Positions 45,064 to 54,194 of a DNA stretch of 64,000 nucleotides are shown here, piece by piece. The stretch spans positions 60,445-124,444 of the forward strand of contig DASWIS010000035.1 in the NCBI GenBank assembly GCA_036397555.1, read 5' to 3'. The notes beneath the pieces were generated by a model that did no database searches, was not told where the DNA came from, and saw nothing but the letters and a program-made list of their open reading frames with translations. The DNA is from Candidatus Zixiibacteriota bacterium. GTDB lineage: Bacteria; Zixibacteria; MSB-5A5; WJJR01. The first letter of the stretch is position 1; every line of letters begins with the position of its first letter. Made by a program: the position numbers and the translations under genes.

Positions 45064-46317
45064 CTACTCGTAGCGCAGCGCATCGATCGGGTCCAATAGC
45101 GCGGCTTTGCGCGCCGGGTACATCCCGAAAAAGATGCCGACCACCGCGGAGAACCCGAATGAGAGCAGGACCGACTGCGGCGAGACCAGCGTATTCCAGC
45201 CGTAGAAGCGCGCCAGCGCCACCGTCAGCCCGATCCCCAATGCGATGCCGACGATCCCACCGATCACCGCCAGCGAGGTCGATTCGATCAGAAACTGTGT
45301 CAGGATGTCGCGACGGCGCGCGCCCAATGCCATGCGCACGCCGATCTCGCGCGTGCGTTCGGTGACCGAAACGAGCATGATGTTCATGATGCCGATCCCG
45401 CCGACCAGCAGGGATACGAGCGCCACCGACGCCAACAGCGCGGTAAACGTCTGCGTGGTCTCGCCCAATGTGGCGCTGACGTCGTTGTTGGAGCGTACCG
45501 AAAAATCGTTCTCCTGGCCTTCAGCGAGATTGTGACGCCGCCGCAGGACATTCTCAACTTCGACCGTCGCCAGGTCCATCAGACTCTCATCGGCGACGCG
45601 CAGCGTGACCGACCCGTACGTGTCGCGTCCCAACACACGATAGAGCGCTGTCTGCAACGGCACTAAAATCATGTCGTCGGGATTAAACCACCCCTGCGAT
45701 CCCTTCTCCTGCAGCACGCCTTTGACCGCGAAGTTGATGCCGCGAATCTTGATCGTGCGGCCGATCGGGTCATCTTCGCCGAACAGATTATCGGCGACGA
45801 TCTTGCCGATGACACAGACGCGCTGCCGTCGCGCGTCATCAGAAACCGTGAAGAACTCGCCGTTGGCGACCGGCGAATTGCGCACCCATTCGAAGTCGGC
45901 GGTCGTGCCTGTCACGCGAGTGTTCCAGTTTTTGTTTTCGTATTTGACCTGATAGGAGCCGCTGGCTTCGGGTACGACGGCGGTGATGGAGGGACACTCC
46001 TTCGCCAACGCATCCGCGTCATCCTGATCGAGCGATTCGACGGCGCCCGCTGCCAGTCGCACATGCCCCATCATCGAAGCACCCGGTCGAACAAAGAGCA
46101 GATTGGCGCCCAGAGACGTGATGCGATCGGTGACCGCCCGCTGGGCCCCGGTGCCGAGCGCCACCATGGTGATGACCGCGGCCACTCCGATGATGATCCC
46201 CAGCATGGTCAGCGCCGAGCGCATCTTGTTGGAGCTGAGCGCGGTGGTCGCCACACCCATGGCTTCGCCCAGACTGATGCCGGAACCGACGCGTACGCCT
46301 GTGTCTGATGAGCTCAT
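45064..46317 (-). CDS. MacB/FtsX-family ABC transporter permease
   Basis: The 417-residue inner-membrane permease has an N-terminal helix (SNKMRSALTMLGIIIGVAAVI), a periplasmic MacB_PCD domain (~50-280) and three C-terminal helices of the FtsX type with TERTREIGVRMALGARRRDILTQFLIES. No ATPase domain is fused, and none is encoded next to it, unlike typical MacB (648 residues). It likely works with the adaptor gene next door and an ATPase from elsewhere. Stop of the adaptor and start of this gene are 15 bp apart. Confidence 0.88.
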   Translation of the reverse strand: MSSSDTGVRVGSGISLGEAMGVATTALSSNKMRSALTMLGIIIGVAAVITMVALGTGAQRAVTDRITSLGANLLFVRPGASMMGHVRLAAGAVESLDQDDADALAKECPSITAVVPEASGSYQVKYENKNWNTRVTGTTADFEWVRNSPVANGEFFTVSDDARRQRVCVIGKIVADNLFGEDDPIGRTIKIRGINFAVKGVLQEKGSQGWFNPDDMILVPLQTALYRVLGRDTYGSVTLRVADESLMDLATVEVENVLRRRHNLAEGQENDFSVRSNNDVSATLGETTQTFTALLASVALVSLLVGGIGIMNIMLVSVTERTREIGVRMALGARRRDILTQFLIESTSLAVIGGIVGIALGIGLTVALARFYGWNTLVSPQSVLLSFGFSAVVGIFFGMYPARKAALLDPIDALRYE

Positions 46318-46332
46318 GTGCTCCGGATTGCC

Positions 46333-47574
46333 TCAGCGGGAGCGCTGCATGCCCGGCACACTGCTGCGTTCGCGCATGCGGTCACGAAAATCGGCGCGTT
46401 GCTGCAGGGCGCCGGAAGACAGATTGTAGAGAACGGTATCGCCCTCGGCCACACCCTCGACGATTTCGATGTCTTCGTAGTTGGACAGGCCGGTTGTGAC
46501 CGGGCGCCACTGAGTCAGTCCGTTGCTCCGTACTTCGACGGCCGGTCCCATCCGGCCCCCACGACGCGGCGGTCCCTCGCCGGCAATCGCATCGCTTGCG
46601 GAGAACTGGCGTGGAACATTGGTGGTGTCGCGGTTTTCGGGGCGCGTCTCGCGTGGGCGCATCTGCACCGCGCGCGCCGGTATCATGATCGTGTTGCGCG
46701 ACTCGGCGATCACAATCTCGCAGGTGGCGTTCATTCCCGCCTTCAGAAGGAAATCCTCGTTTTTGACGAGCGCGGTGACCTCGAAAACCGTGACATTCTG
46801 CTCGACTTTGGCCAGCGGCGCGATGCGCTGGACGATGCCCTCCAGACTCAGATCGGAGAAGGCATCGGGGCTGATTTTGGCGACCAAGCCGGGCTCGACG
46901 CGCCCGATGTCGGTCTCATCGACGTCGGCGACAACGTACACTTTGTCCATCCGGGCCACGGTGCACAACAACGTGCCGCCGGTCACGGTCGTGGTCCCCG
47001 AGGAGATGACCTGGCCGATCTCGACGGGCCGTGTCAATACGATACCGTCAATCGGTGCGCGGACTTCGGTATCCTCCAATCGCTCCTGCGCCGTTGAGAG
47101 CGCGGCCCGTGCACGCACAAATTGCGAGTTGGCCTGCTCATAGGTCAGCACGACTTGATCGAGTTCATTGGCCGATGCCAGGCCCTGTTCCATCAGCGAT
47201 TGGGCCCGGTCGCGTTCGCGTTGACGCTGCCGCACAGTCGCTTCGGCAACCGCCAAATCGGCTTTGGCCTGTTCATAGTCGTTTTCAGCCGTGACCCGGT
47301 TGAGCCGCGCGATCAGATCTCCCTTATGAACAAAGCTCCCCTCCTGGATCGGCAATTCGATGATTTCGCCGGAAGCCTTCGATTTGACCTCGACCTGCTC
47401 GACCGGATCGATCCGACCCGTAGCGGTGATCGATACGACCAGATCGCCTCGTTCGGCGACGGCCTCGCGCACAAACGACAGGGCCGTGGCCGCGTCATCA
47501 CCGCGATTCGAGTACCACCAATACCCGCCGGCGACTAACGCGACGATGATGACTCCCCAGATGATCCGCTTCAT
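46333..47574 (-). CDS. MacA-like periplasmic adaptor (RND/HlyD family)
   Basis: The 413-residue protein has an N-terminal anchor helix (MKRIIWGVIIVALVAGGYWWY), a lipoyl/barrel-sandwich pair (GRIDPVEQVEVKSKASGEI and EVRAPIDGIVLTRPVEIGQ), an alpha hairpin (ATVRQRQRERDRAQSLMEQGLASANELDQV) and a beta-barrel (YVVADVDETDIGRVEPG). It would link the MacB-like permease to an outer-membrane channel. It is upstream of the permease in the same operon. Confidence 0.9.
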   Translation of the reverse strand: MKRIIWGVIIVALVAGGYWWYSNRGDDAATALSFVREAVAERGDLVVSITATGRIDPVEQVEVKSKASGEIIELPIQEGSFVHKGDLIARLNRVTAENDYEQAKADLAVAEATVRQRQRERDRAQSLMEQGLASANELDQVVLTYEQANSQFVRARAALSTAQERLEDTEVRAPIDGIVLTRPVEIGQVISSGTTTVTGGTLLCTVARMDKVYVVADVDETDIGRVEPGLVAKISPDAFSDLSLEGIVQRIAPLAKVEQNVTVFEVTALVKNEDFLLKAGMNATCEIVIAESRNTIMIPARAVQMRPRETRPENRDTTNVPRQFSASDAIAGEGPPRRGGRMGPAVEVRSNGLTQWRPVTTGLSNYEDIEIVEGVAEGDTVLYNLSSGALQQRADFRDRMRERSSVPGMQRSR

Positions 47575-47917
47575 TCCACAGCCGCCCTTTCGACCAATCC
47601 TACGACCGCGCCCGTTGCATTCGCAGTGACTAAAATGCCCGTGTGACTACCCATCCCGGACGCATGTACCTGCTTGTGGGATAGCAACCGTCCAATCAGT
47701 CTGTCTCGGACAGCTCTCTGACCGCACATGGAATATAATACCACCCAAGCTGTTAGTGGCTCCCTCGAATGCGGCTGCCAGACCCGACTATTTGACAAGA
47801 TTCGAAGCTGAACCACGGCGTCCTGATTTGAACCGTTCCGTTCAGCCACGCATTCAATCAGAAGGATATACCCCGATGGAGCTCGTTCGGGTGAGGCAGG
47901 AGTCTGATTGCTGGGGG
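47575..47917. other. Intergenic region upstream of the macA-like gene
   Basis: 343 bp with no credible coding sequence on either strand. On the minus strand a TATTAT box around 47733-47738 could be a -10 element for the macA-like operon, but no convincing -35 accompanies it. No hairpin, repeat or tRNA was seen. Confidence 0.3.
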
Positions 47918-48673
47918 TCAGATCACAACTTGGTCGCCCTGTACGAGGGTCATGGGGTCGTCGATGCGCAACGGTTCCGCCGAGAGAAACCCCTGTCCGT
48001 ATCGAACACCGATCCGCGCTCCGAAGGAGCGGGCCATCGTGTCCAGCGACCACATATAGTCGCGGGTCTTCCTCGGGTTGAGAAACTGCGTCTTGTGCGC
48101 GGAGAGCGCCGCCATCCACTGGTCAAACTGGGCGGAGATGTCGACGACAAACGACGGGCTGACGCTCGAAGGGAGAAAGTAGTGATAGATTGCCGCCACG
48201 CGATGTGCGTCGTGCGGACCGCCGAGCTTTGCCAACGAAGCGAGGTTGGCGGCGTTCATGACAATGCGCCCAGCCGCCAGATGGTCGGGGTGTGATTGCC
48301 GCCGTCCCGTGAATCCATCCCAATGCGGGGCGAGGATGATTCGGGGACGGTGTTTGCGGATGAGCGCCGCCAGCGCCGCGCGGTGCTCGTAGCTGTCGGC
48401 CAGTTTCGAGTCACCCCAGTCGAATCGTTTGATGATCGTCGCACCCATGATGCGGGCGGCTTCATCGGCCTCCTTGCGACGGACACCCCGGTTGCCCCCG
48501 GTCCCCATCTCACCTTCGGTGAGAAGAACGATCCCGACTTTCCGTCCCTGCTGCGCCATCTTGCATAGGACACCGCCGGTGCCGACCTCGACATCATCGG
48601 GGTGTGCTCCGACAGAGATCAGGTCGTACGGGGCGGCGGCGGGATGCGATTTGTGCATGCGCTTCGCGGACAT
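47918..48673 (-). CDS. BshB1-type N-acetylglucosaminyl deacetylase (LmbE family)
   Basis: The 251-residue Zn hydrolase has the LmbE signature AHPDDVEVGTGG and SHPDHLAAGR; the first His and Asp and the second His are the metal ligands. The pattern DLISVGAHPDDVE with GTGGNRGVRRKEADEAARIMGA matches BshB1, which removes the acetyl group from GlcNAc-malate in bacillithiol synthesis. No bshA or bshC is seen nearby. The sequence after the first ATG is slightly basic and the start is unsure by a few codons. Confidence 0.8.
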   Translation of the reverse strand: MSAKRMHKSHPAAAPYDLISVGAHPDDVEVGTGGVLCKMAQQGRKVGIVLLTEGEMGTGGNRGVRRKEADEAARIMGATIIKRFDWGDSKLADSYEHRAALAALIRKHRPRIILAPHWDGFTGRRQSHPDHLAAGRIVMNAANLASLAKLGGPHDAHRVAAIYHYFLPSSVSPSFVVDISAQFDQWMAALSAHKTQFLNPRKTRDYMWSLDTMARSFGARIGVRYGQGFLSAEPLRIDDPMTLVQGDQVVI

Positions 48674-48872
48674 GCCCCAAAGTTATTGGCCCGTTCGGGT
48701 CGAGCCAAGGGGAACATTGGGAATACGACTCGCGGTTACCCTCATTGCCTCCAGCCAAACAATGAGTATCTTACAGACGGGTCTTTTACCACCGCCGGGG
48801 ATGCACCGACATCGACTTGATGATGTCCCGTGCCTGCCGATAAAACTCTCGGAGCAGGGTGCGACACGTAAC

Positions 48873-49340
48873 ATGGGACGAATGCGACATTGGCGCCAAC
48901 CGTCGTGGCCGTCGCTGCGGCGGACATGGTGCATCGGGCTGCTGGGACTGTTGATGCTCTCCCTGGCCGATGCCGCCACGGTCGACCAGGGCGGCCTGAC
49001 CAGCGGCGGCGCGATCGGCGGTTCGGCGGGACAGACCGCAGTCATCCGGCGGCAATCGGCGGATGCCCGAGTCGACGACGGTTTCTGGTATGGCGTGGCA
49101 TGCGACTGCCGTTACCAGGGTGACTTCGACGAAGACGGAATCATCACTGTCTTCGACGTGGTCATTCTCGTGAACATTGCCTTCCGCAATGGTGAAATGC
49201 CGCTTGCCGACCCGTACTGTCCGCACAAGAATCGCGCCGATGTCACCTGTGACGGACTGATCAACGTCTTTGATGCCGTGGTCGTCGTGTCCACCGCTTT
49301 CCGCGACGACGACCAGCGTTGCGATCCCTGTACCGACTGA
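48873..49340 (+). CDS. Small exported protein with dockerin-type tail
   Basis: The 155-residue protein has a signal peptide (WCIGLLGLLMLSLADA), a short Gly-rich spacer (VDQGGLTSGGAIGGSAGQT) and two dockerin-type calcium loops: DFDEDGIITVFDVVILVNIAF and DVTCDGLINVFDAVVVVSTAF, ending CDPCTD. It is essentially a dockerin alone. A similar tail occurs in the gene at the window start. No cohesin is encoded in this window. The upstream open frame carries no signal peptide, so the ATG at 48873 was taken. Confidence 0.75.
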   Translation: MGRMRHWRQPSWPSLRRTWCIGLLGLLMLSLADAATVDQGGLTSGGAIGGSAGQTAVIRRQSADARVDDGFWYGVACDCRYQGDFDEDGIITVFDVVILVNIAFRNGEMPLADPYCPHKNRADVTCDGLINVFDAVVVVSTAFRDDDQRCDPCTD

Positions 49341-49424
49341 ACGCGACTGTCTGTTAGATTCTCCTTAAACATCGCTTCGCGCGACCATTCCTGTTAGACT
49401 GTCCGTCGAAGAGGGACTGTCGCG

Positions 49425-50027
49425 ATGCCCGACTGGCTGATCGCCATCGATACCCGTCTGTTTCTGCAACTCAACGTCGGCTCCGCCAACGAATTCTTCG
49501 ACTGGCTCATGCCGATCGTGACGTCGATCACATACATCCGTTATGCGGTTGCGGCGGCATTGATTCCACTGGTTGTTTTCGGCGGAGGTAAAGGGCGGGC
49601 GGTCGTGCTGATTGCTATCGTACTGGTCGCGATCACCGATCAGACGGCATCGTATCTGCTCAAGCCGTTGGTGGGACGGCCCCGTCCCTGCCACGATGTC
49701 GAGGGGGCGCGCATCCTGACCCGCTGCGGCCGGACCTTGTCGTTTCCATCGGGTCATGCGACATCGACCATGGCGGCCGCGCTCTTCTTCGGTCTGCTTT
49801 ATCGTCGGTGGCTCTGGACGTTGATCGGGGTGTCTGTCCTGGTTTCGTATTCACGCGTCTATGTCGGCGTTCATTATCCCTTCGACTTGCTGGGCGGCTG
49901 GGTCTACGGCGGCCTCTGCGGGCTGGGGATGATCTCGCTGTATCGGCGTCATCTGCGCGTGTTGCTGGCTCGTTGGCGGGTTTTCGCCGATACGCCTTCA
50001 GCACCCGGCGGAGCGGGGGACCGATGA
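49425..50027 (+). CDS. PAP2-family membrane phosphatase
   Basis: The 200-residue protein has the three phosphatase motifs KPLVGRPRP, PSGHAT and SRVYVGVHYPFD between five to six helices. Such enzymes dephosphorylate undecaprenyl pyrophosphate or lipid phosphates at the outer face of the membrane. Its stop overlaps the modA start by 4 bp (ATGA), so it is co-translated with modA, an odd pairing. Confidence 0.88.
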   Translation: MPDWLIAIDTRLFLQLNVGSANEFFDWLMPIVTSITYIRYAVAAALIPLVVFGGGKGRAVVLIAIVLVAITDQTASYLLKPLVGRPRPCHDVEGARILTRCGRTLSFPSGHATSTMAAALFFGLLYRRWLWTLIGVSVLVSYSRVYVGVHYPFDLLGGWVYGGLCGLGMISLYRRHLRVLLARWRVFADTPSAPGGAGDR

Positions 50028-50821
50028 TGGCGCGGATCGTCGGCTGGACGATGCTGCTTTTGGCAATCCTGGGAGCGTGCTCTCCCGGTAAGCAGAAGAA
50101 ACCGCTGGTGATCCTCGCGGCGGCATCGCTGCAGAATCCTCTGGATTCATTGCTGTCGGAGTTTGAGCGGGAAAACGACACCGACGTGCGGGTCGCCTAC
50201 GGCGCATCGGGGATGCTCGCGCAGCAGATCCGCAGCGGCGCGCGGGCCGATCTGTTTCTCACCGCCGACACGACATGGATCGAACGGTTGCTCGACGGCG
50301 ACGTCGACCGCATAGCGGCATGGACTCCGTGGCTGACCAATCGGCTGGTCGTCGCGGTGCATAAAAACGCAACGTACCGCGTCGATTCATTGGCTGATTT
50401 GAAAGCGGAAGCGATCGCACACATCGTGATCGCCGATCCACAGTCAGCACCGGTCGGGCGGTATGCCGAAGCCGCATTGCGCCAGTGCGGCCTCTCTGGG
50501 CAGGTGCAGGACCGCATGATCATCGCGGAGAATGCCGCGGCGGCGACGCGAACGCTGCGCGTCGGATTGGCCGATGCGGCGATCGTCTATGAGACCGACC
50601 TGCGGCCGTTCACGGATTTGCGCATCGGTTGCATCGTTCCCGACACGCTTTATCCTCCTGTTGTATATGGATTGGTCGTGCTCGACCGGATGCCCGCAAA
50701 CGATGCGTCACGCGCCGAACTGCTCGGTTTCCTGATTTCCGAACGCGCGCGATCGGTGTTTGCACAGGCGGGATTTCAGCCGTTGCCGCAACAGATGCGT
50801 TTGTCGGCAGGTGGACAGTGA
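50024..50821 (+). CDS. modA: Molybdate/tungstate ABC transporter substrate-binding lipoprotein
   Basis: The 265-residue protein has a lipobox (LLAILGAC) and the ModA core: LVILAAASLQNPLDSLLSEFE, YGASGMLAQQIRSGARADLFLTAD, and APVGRYAEAALRQCG. It binds an oxyanion in the periplasm; Mo versus W cannot be distinguished here. It overlaps the PAP2 gene and the modB start (GTGA). Confidence 0.88.
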   Translation: MMARIVGWTMLLLAILGACSPGKQKKPLVILAAASLQNPLDSLLSEFERENDTDVRVAYGASGMLAQQIRSGARADLFLTADTTWIERLLDGDVDRIAAWTPWLTNRLVVAVHKNATYRVDSLADLKAEAIAHIVIADPQSAPVGRYAEAALRQCGLSGQVQDRMIIAENAAAATRTLRVGLADAAIVYETDLRPFTDLRIGCIVPDTLYPPVVYGLVVLDRMPANDASRAELLGFLISERARSVFAQAGFQPLPQQMRLSAGGQ

Positions 50822-51489
50822 CGCAGGCCGATTGGGATGCGCTGCGTCTGTCGCTGGTGATCGCACTCGGGGCGACCGCATGGATCACGATTCCCGGGAT
50901 CGCAGTCGGCGGACTACTCGGACGCAGGAAACTGCGAGGACGCGCCCTGATCGAATCCGTTGTCGCATTGCCGTTGGTATTGCCGCCGGTTGTGACTGGG
51001 TTTGCCGTACTCTATCTCTCGTCGCCGCGCGGGCCGCTCGGATCGGTCTGGGATGCGATTGGAGGTACACCCGCGTTCACACCGTGGGGCGCGATACTGG
51101 CGTCGGGAATCGTCGCCTTTCCGCTTCTTGCCCGCAGCGCGGCGGCGGCATTTGCCGGAGTCGATGAACGATTGGTCGACACGGCGCGCGGTTTCGGCGC
51201 CGGCCGCGTCCTGATTCTCCGGTCAGTGATCTGGCCACAAACGAAAGCCGGTATCGGTTCGGGTGTGTTGCTGGCGTTCGGACGCGCATTGGGTGAATTC
51301 GGCGCGACCGTGATCGTTGCCGGAAACATTCCGGGAATGACGCAGACGATTCCCTCGGCCATCTACCAGCGCGTGCAAATCGGCGATGACGCCGGCGCGT
51401 TGCGGCTCGTATTGATCGCGGCGATTCTTGCTCTCGCCACGATCGGCTGGGCAACCGTGATACTGAATCGCCGCAGTGTTGTTCAATGA
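50818..51489 (+). CDS. modB: Molybdate ABC transporter permease
   Basis: The 223-residue inner-membrane permease has five to six helices and the EAA loop that contacts the ATPase (DTARGFGAGRVLILRSVIWP, then GRALGEFGATVIVAGNIPGMTQT). It starts with GTG overlapping the modA stop. No modC ATPase follows; the next gene is an epimerase. Confidence 0.9.
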   Translation: MTQADWDALRLSLVIALGATAWITIPGIAVGGLLGRRKLRGRALIESVVALPLVLPPVVTGFAVLYLSSPRGPLGSVWDAIGGTPAFTPWGAILASGIVAFPLLARSAAAAFAGVDERLVDTARGFGAGRVLILRSVIWPQTKAGIGSGVLLAFGRALGEFGATVIVAGNIPGMTQTIPSAIYQRVQIGDDAGALRLVLIAAILALATIGWATVILNRRSVVQ

Positions 51490-51490
51490 G

Positions 51491-51522
51491 CCGTAGGGGC
51501 ACGGCGCGCCGTGCCCCTACGG
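51491..51522. repeat. Perfect 32-bp REP-type palindrome
   Basis: Arms CCGTAGGGGCACGGCG and CGCCGTGCCCCTACGG are exact reverse complements. The GTAGGGGC/GCCCCTAC tips are the same as in the palindrome inside the REP transposase at 63307-63340, so it is a mobile REP copy likely spread by a RAYT. Confidence 0.8.
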
Positions 51523-51552
51523 TCAGCCGAAGAATCATCCGATGATTACAAT

Positions 51553-52554
51553 ATGAACCCGCTGTCGACAAAGCGTGTCCTTGTCACCGGCGCGGCCGGA
51601 TTCATCGGCTCGCATCTGACCGAACGATTGATGGGATTGGGCTCGCGCGTTCGCGCCCTGCTGCGTTATGACTCACAAAACCGCCTGGGCCATCTCGCAG
51701 AACTGCCCAACCTTGACAAGATCGAAATCGTCCGCGGTGATCTGAAAGACCCTGAAGCGGTTCGAAGCGTAGTAAACGGTTGCGAGTATGTTTTCCATCT
51801 TGGCGCATTAATCGGGATTCCGTTTTCGTATCAGAATCCCACAGACTACGTGCAGACCAACGTCGTCGGCACTCTGCATGTTCTTAATGCCTGTCGCGAT
51901 GCGGGCGTGAGGCGGCTGGTGCATACGTCGACATCGGAGGTCTACGGCACCGCGCAATTCGTGCCGATCACGCTCGATCATTCTCGTCGTGGACAGTCGC
52001 CGTATGCGGCGTCGAAGATCGGCGCCGATGCGTTGGTCGAGTCATACGCTCGTGCCTTCGATCTACCCGCGGTGATCCTGAGGCCGTTTAACACCTATGG
52101 CCCGCGCCAGTCGCCGCGCGCAGTCATCCCGACAATCATCCGTCAGGCGCTGACCGGGAACGTGATTCGTCTGGGCGCGACCGATCCGACACGCGACTTT
52201 CTGTATGTCGCCGATACGGTGTCGGGATTCATCGCCGCGGCGACAGCAGATCTGCCGCCGGGCACCGAACTGCACATCGGCACCGGAGTGGAGACTTCAA
52301 TCGGCGATGTCGTGAAGATTGTCGGGGAGATCCTGGGCAAACCGCTCGATGTCGTCACCGAACCGCAGCGCATCCGTCCCGCACAGTCCGAGGTCGAACG
52401 CCTCTGCTGCGACTACTCCCGTGCCAGCGACCTGATGGGCTGGAACCCGACGGTGGATGTGAAATCAGGAATCACCAAAGTCATCGACTGGATGATGAAG
52501 CAAGAGTCTGCATCACACGCCGCTCGCCTGCCCCACGAGCAGTACACGACCTGA
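51553..52554 (+). CDS. NAD-dependent epimerase/dehydratase (LegB-like SDR)
   Basis: The 333-residue extended SDR has the nucleotide motif GAAGFIGSHL, the catalytic pair YAASK with Ser/Thr in TSTSEVYGT, and substrate-region motifs PFNTYGPRQSPRAVIPT and DPTRDFLYVADTV. It resembles LegB and related UDP-GlcNAc 4,6-dehydratases used for nonulosonic or legionaminic-type sugars. No further sugar genes are near, so the product is unknown. Confidence 0.85.
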   Translation: MNPLSTKRVLVTGAAGFIGSHLTERLMGLGSRVRALLRYDSQNRLGHLAELPNLDKIEIVRGDLKDPEAVRSVVNGCEYVFHLGALIGIPFSYQNPTDYVQTNVVGTLHVLNACRDAGVRRLVHTSTSEVYGTAQFVPITLDHSRRGQSPYAASKIGADALVESYARAFDLPAVILRPFNTYGPRQSPRAVIPTIIRQALTGNVIRLGATDPTRDFLYVADTVSGFIAAATADLPPGTELHIGTGVETSIGDVVKIVGEILGKPLDVVTEPQRIRPAQSEVERLCCDYSRASDLMGWNPTVDVKSGITKVIDWMMKQESASHAARLPHEQYTT

Positions 52555-52610
52555 CGCCGAGGCCACTCACGCGGAGAGAAGCATCGCGTGAATTGGAAGC
52601 AGTGAATCGC

Positions 52611-53081
52611 TCACTGATCCTGCGCAGGTGCTTCCAGTAGTTCGTCGAGAACTATAACTTCCACGCGGTTGAATCGACGCAGTTGGATGTCATTTGTTAG
52701 AAATACGTCGGCGCGTTGTGTGAGAGCAGTGGCCAGTTGTATTGCATCAGGTGGTTTCAGGTTGAGTGTAGCCCGAATGTCCGCACCCTCTTGAGCGATC
52801 ACTCTGTCGACTGGAAATAGTTCAAAGTTGCGCGAACTGACCAGGTAGTCGCGATATTCCAGTGCCAGCGCCGTTTTCCCTTCGCGGAGCGGCCGGACCA
52901 TGATTTCAAGAAGCGTGATATACGACGAGATGCCGACCATCTGACCCTCTGCGATTAGTTCAAATAATGGCCGTACGAGCGAAACGTAATCGGGATTATT
53001 CTGAAGAAAGTAAATCAGGACGTTTGAATCGACGTGGACGCGTCGTTTGCCCTTCAATCTGCTGGCAAGGCTACCATTCAT
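52611..53081 (-). CDS. PIN-domain toxin (VapC-type)
   Basis: The 156-residue PIN nuclease has the acidic site: Asp in VHVDSNVLIYFLQ, Glu in ITLLEIMV, and Asp pairs in LKPPDAIQLATALTQRADVFLTND. PIN toxins cut tRNA or mRNA. Its start lies inside the last codons of the antitoxin gene (11-bp overlap), the usual TA layout. Confidence 0.85.
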   Translation of the reverse strand: MNGSLASRLKGKRRVHVDSNVLIYFLQNNPDYVSLVRPLFELIAEGQMVGISSYITLLEIMVRPLREGKTALALEYRDYLVSSRNFELFPVDRVIAQEGADIRATLNLKPPDAIQLATALTQRADVFLTNDIQLRRFNRVEVIVLDELLEAPAQDQ

Positions 53082-53316
53082 CGCGGAGCTCGCGCACGTA
53101 ATTGACCGGATCGACCCCGCGCCAGATTTCACTCCCGAGCCCTTCGAGCGAAAGAATGCTGCGATTCTTTGGTCGAGTCACTCGTAGTAGATAGATGGAG
53201 TTTTCCCCGCGAGGCTCGGTGGGCGCGATCAGGAGACGTACAGCGTCTCGCACAGCATTGATCGACACGACGTGGCGATATGGTGTTTCTTGCTCTTCAA
53301 TCGTAATACTGGTCAT
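53071..53316 (-). CDS. Antitoxin of the PIN module
   Basis: The 81-residue protein ends with the conserved VapB-like block LEGLGSEIWRGVDPVNYVRELRDEW, which typically wraps the PIN active site. Its start ATG follows the stop of the TIGR04255 gene after one base, so the three genes form one transcript. Confidence 0.75.
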   Translation of the reverse strand: MTSITIEEQETPYRHVVSINAVRDAVRLLIAPTEPRGENSIYLLRVTRPKNRSILSLEGLGSEIWRGVDPVNYVRELRDEW

Positions 53317-53317
53317 G

Positions 53318-54067
53318 TCAATCCTCTGGCGCGAACAGTTTCCTTAACTGCTCAGTAATGCTTCCCTCGAAAGCGGCTTGTACGTTTTTGTGGGCCGCTA
53401 AAACGTGATGATCTACGTCACTTAAAGCGATTGGTTCCGATGGTTGGTAAACGTCATACAAGTCTAGAAGCTGGGAAACCTCTCCAGGCTTCTCGGCGGG
53501 AGCCGCCGCCAAAGTGACAAGAACCGTGTGATTCTCGTTCTGTCGTGGTATTTCAAATCTAACCAAGAATCCCTCGAGAACGTTTCCCATATCTCTCGGA
53601 AGATTGGGGTAAACGGTATAATAATCCTCTAGATCGATGGGAGAGTGAGGAATCACAATTCTGTTAATGTAACGAATTCCGAGTCGCTTTACTCCTGTGG
53701 GACTGGTCAGTTTGCGATAGGCCTCGAGTGCAGAGCTGATCTCCGGCTGCCAGTCTTCAAAATGCGGGTAGGGCGGAAGTTGATTGACGACGAGCAGATC
53801 CTGCTCGAGTTGAATCATTCTGTTCCGGTCCGGGGTCAAAAACTGGAGTCGAGGAGGCAACCGTCGTACTCCGGCTGTTGCTTCGCCCGTCGACGACATA
53901 GCGACGTGAGCTTGTTGTGCCTCGCGCTGTGCCTTCTCAGGGAAACGTTTTTTCACCCGTTCGTAAAACTGCCCCGGAACTGCCTCGTCCCAGTTGGAGC
54001 CTTCGAAGAACAGTTCACAGAGCGCCTCAACCACGGGAGGATTACGATATTTTCGACTTTGTGTCAT
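53318..54067 (-). CDS. TIGR04255-like protein, first gene of the PIN toxin module
   Basis: The 249-residue protein begins KYRNPPVVEALCELFFE and contains PRLQFLTPDRNRMIQLEQDLLVVNQLPPYPHFEDW and VKRLGIRYINRIVIP, the profile of the sporadically distributed TIGR04255 family. The function is unknown, though members are often near toxin or defence genes. The ATG at 54067 has a strong GGAGGT site. It is tightly coupled to the antitoxin. Confidence 0.7.
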   Translation of the reverse strand: MTQSRKYRNPPVVEALCELFFEGSNWDEAVPGQFYERVKKRFPEKAQREAQQAHVAMSSTGEATAGVRRLPPRLQFLTPDRNRMIQLEQDLLVVNQLPPYPHFEDWQPEISSALEAYRKLTSPTGVKRLGIRYINRIVIPHSPIDLEDYYTVYPNLPRDMGNVLEGFLVRFEIPRQNENHTVLVTLAAAPAEKPGEVSQLLDLYDVYQPSEPIALSDVDHHVLAAHKNVQAAFEGSITEQLRKLFAPED

Positions 54068-54194
54068 CGTACCTCCAAGAAAAATAGAGTCCTCTGCCCA
54101 ATCGTCCAAGACCCATCTCTAACGTCTATCGCCCCCCAAGCAATTCGCTTTGGACAGCATCAATGCGAAAAATCTGTCAATGAGGCATCACCAC

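Noticed and set aside
47571..48119. 182-codon minus-strand frame between macA and the deacetylase
   Set aside because: Overlaps both genes, has no ribosome site and no domain.
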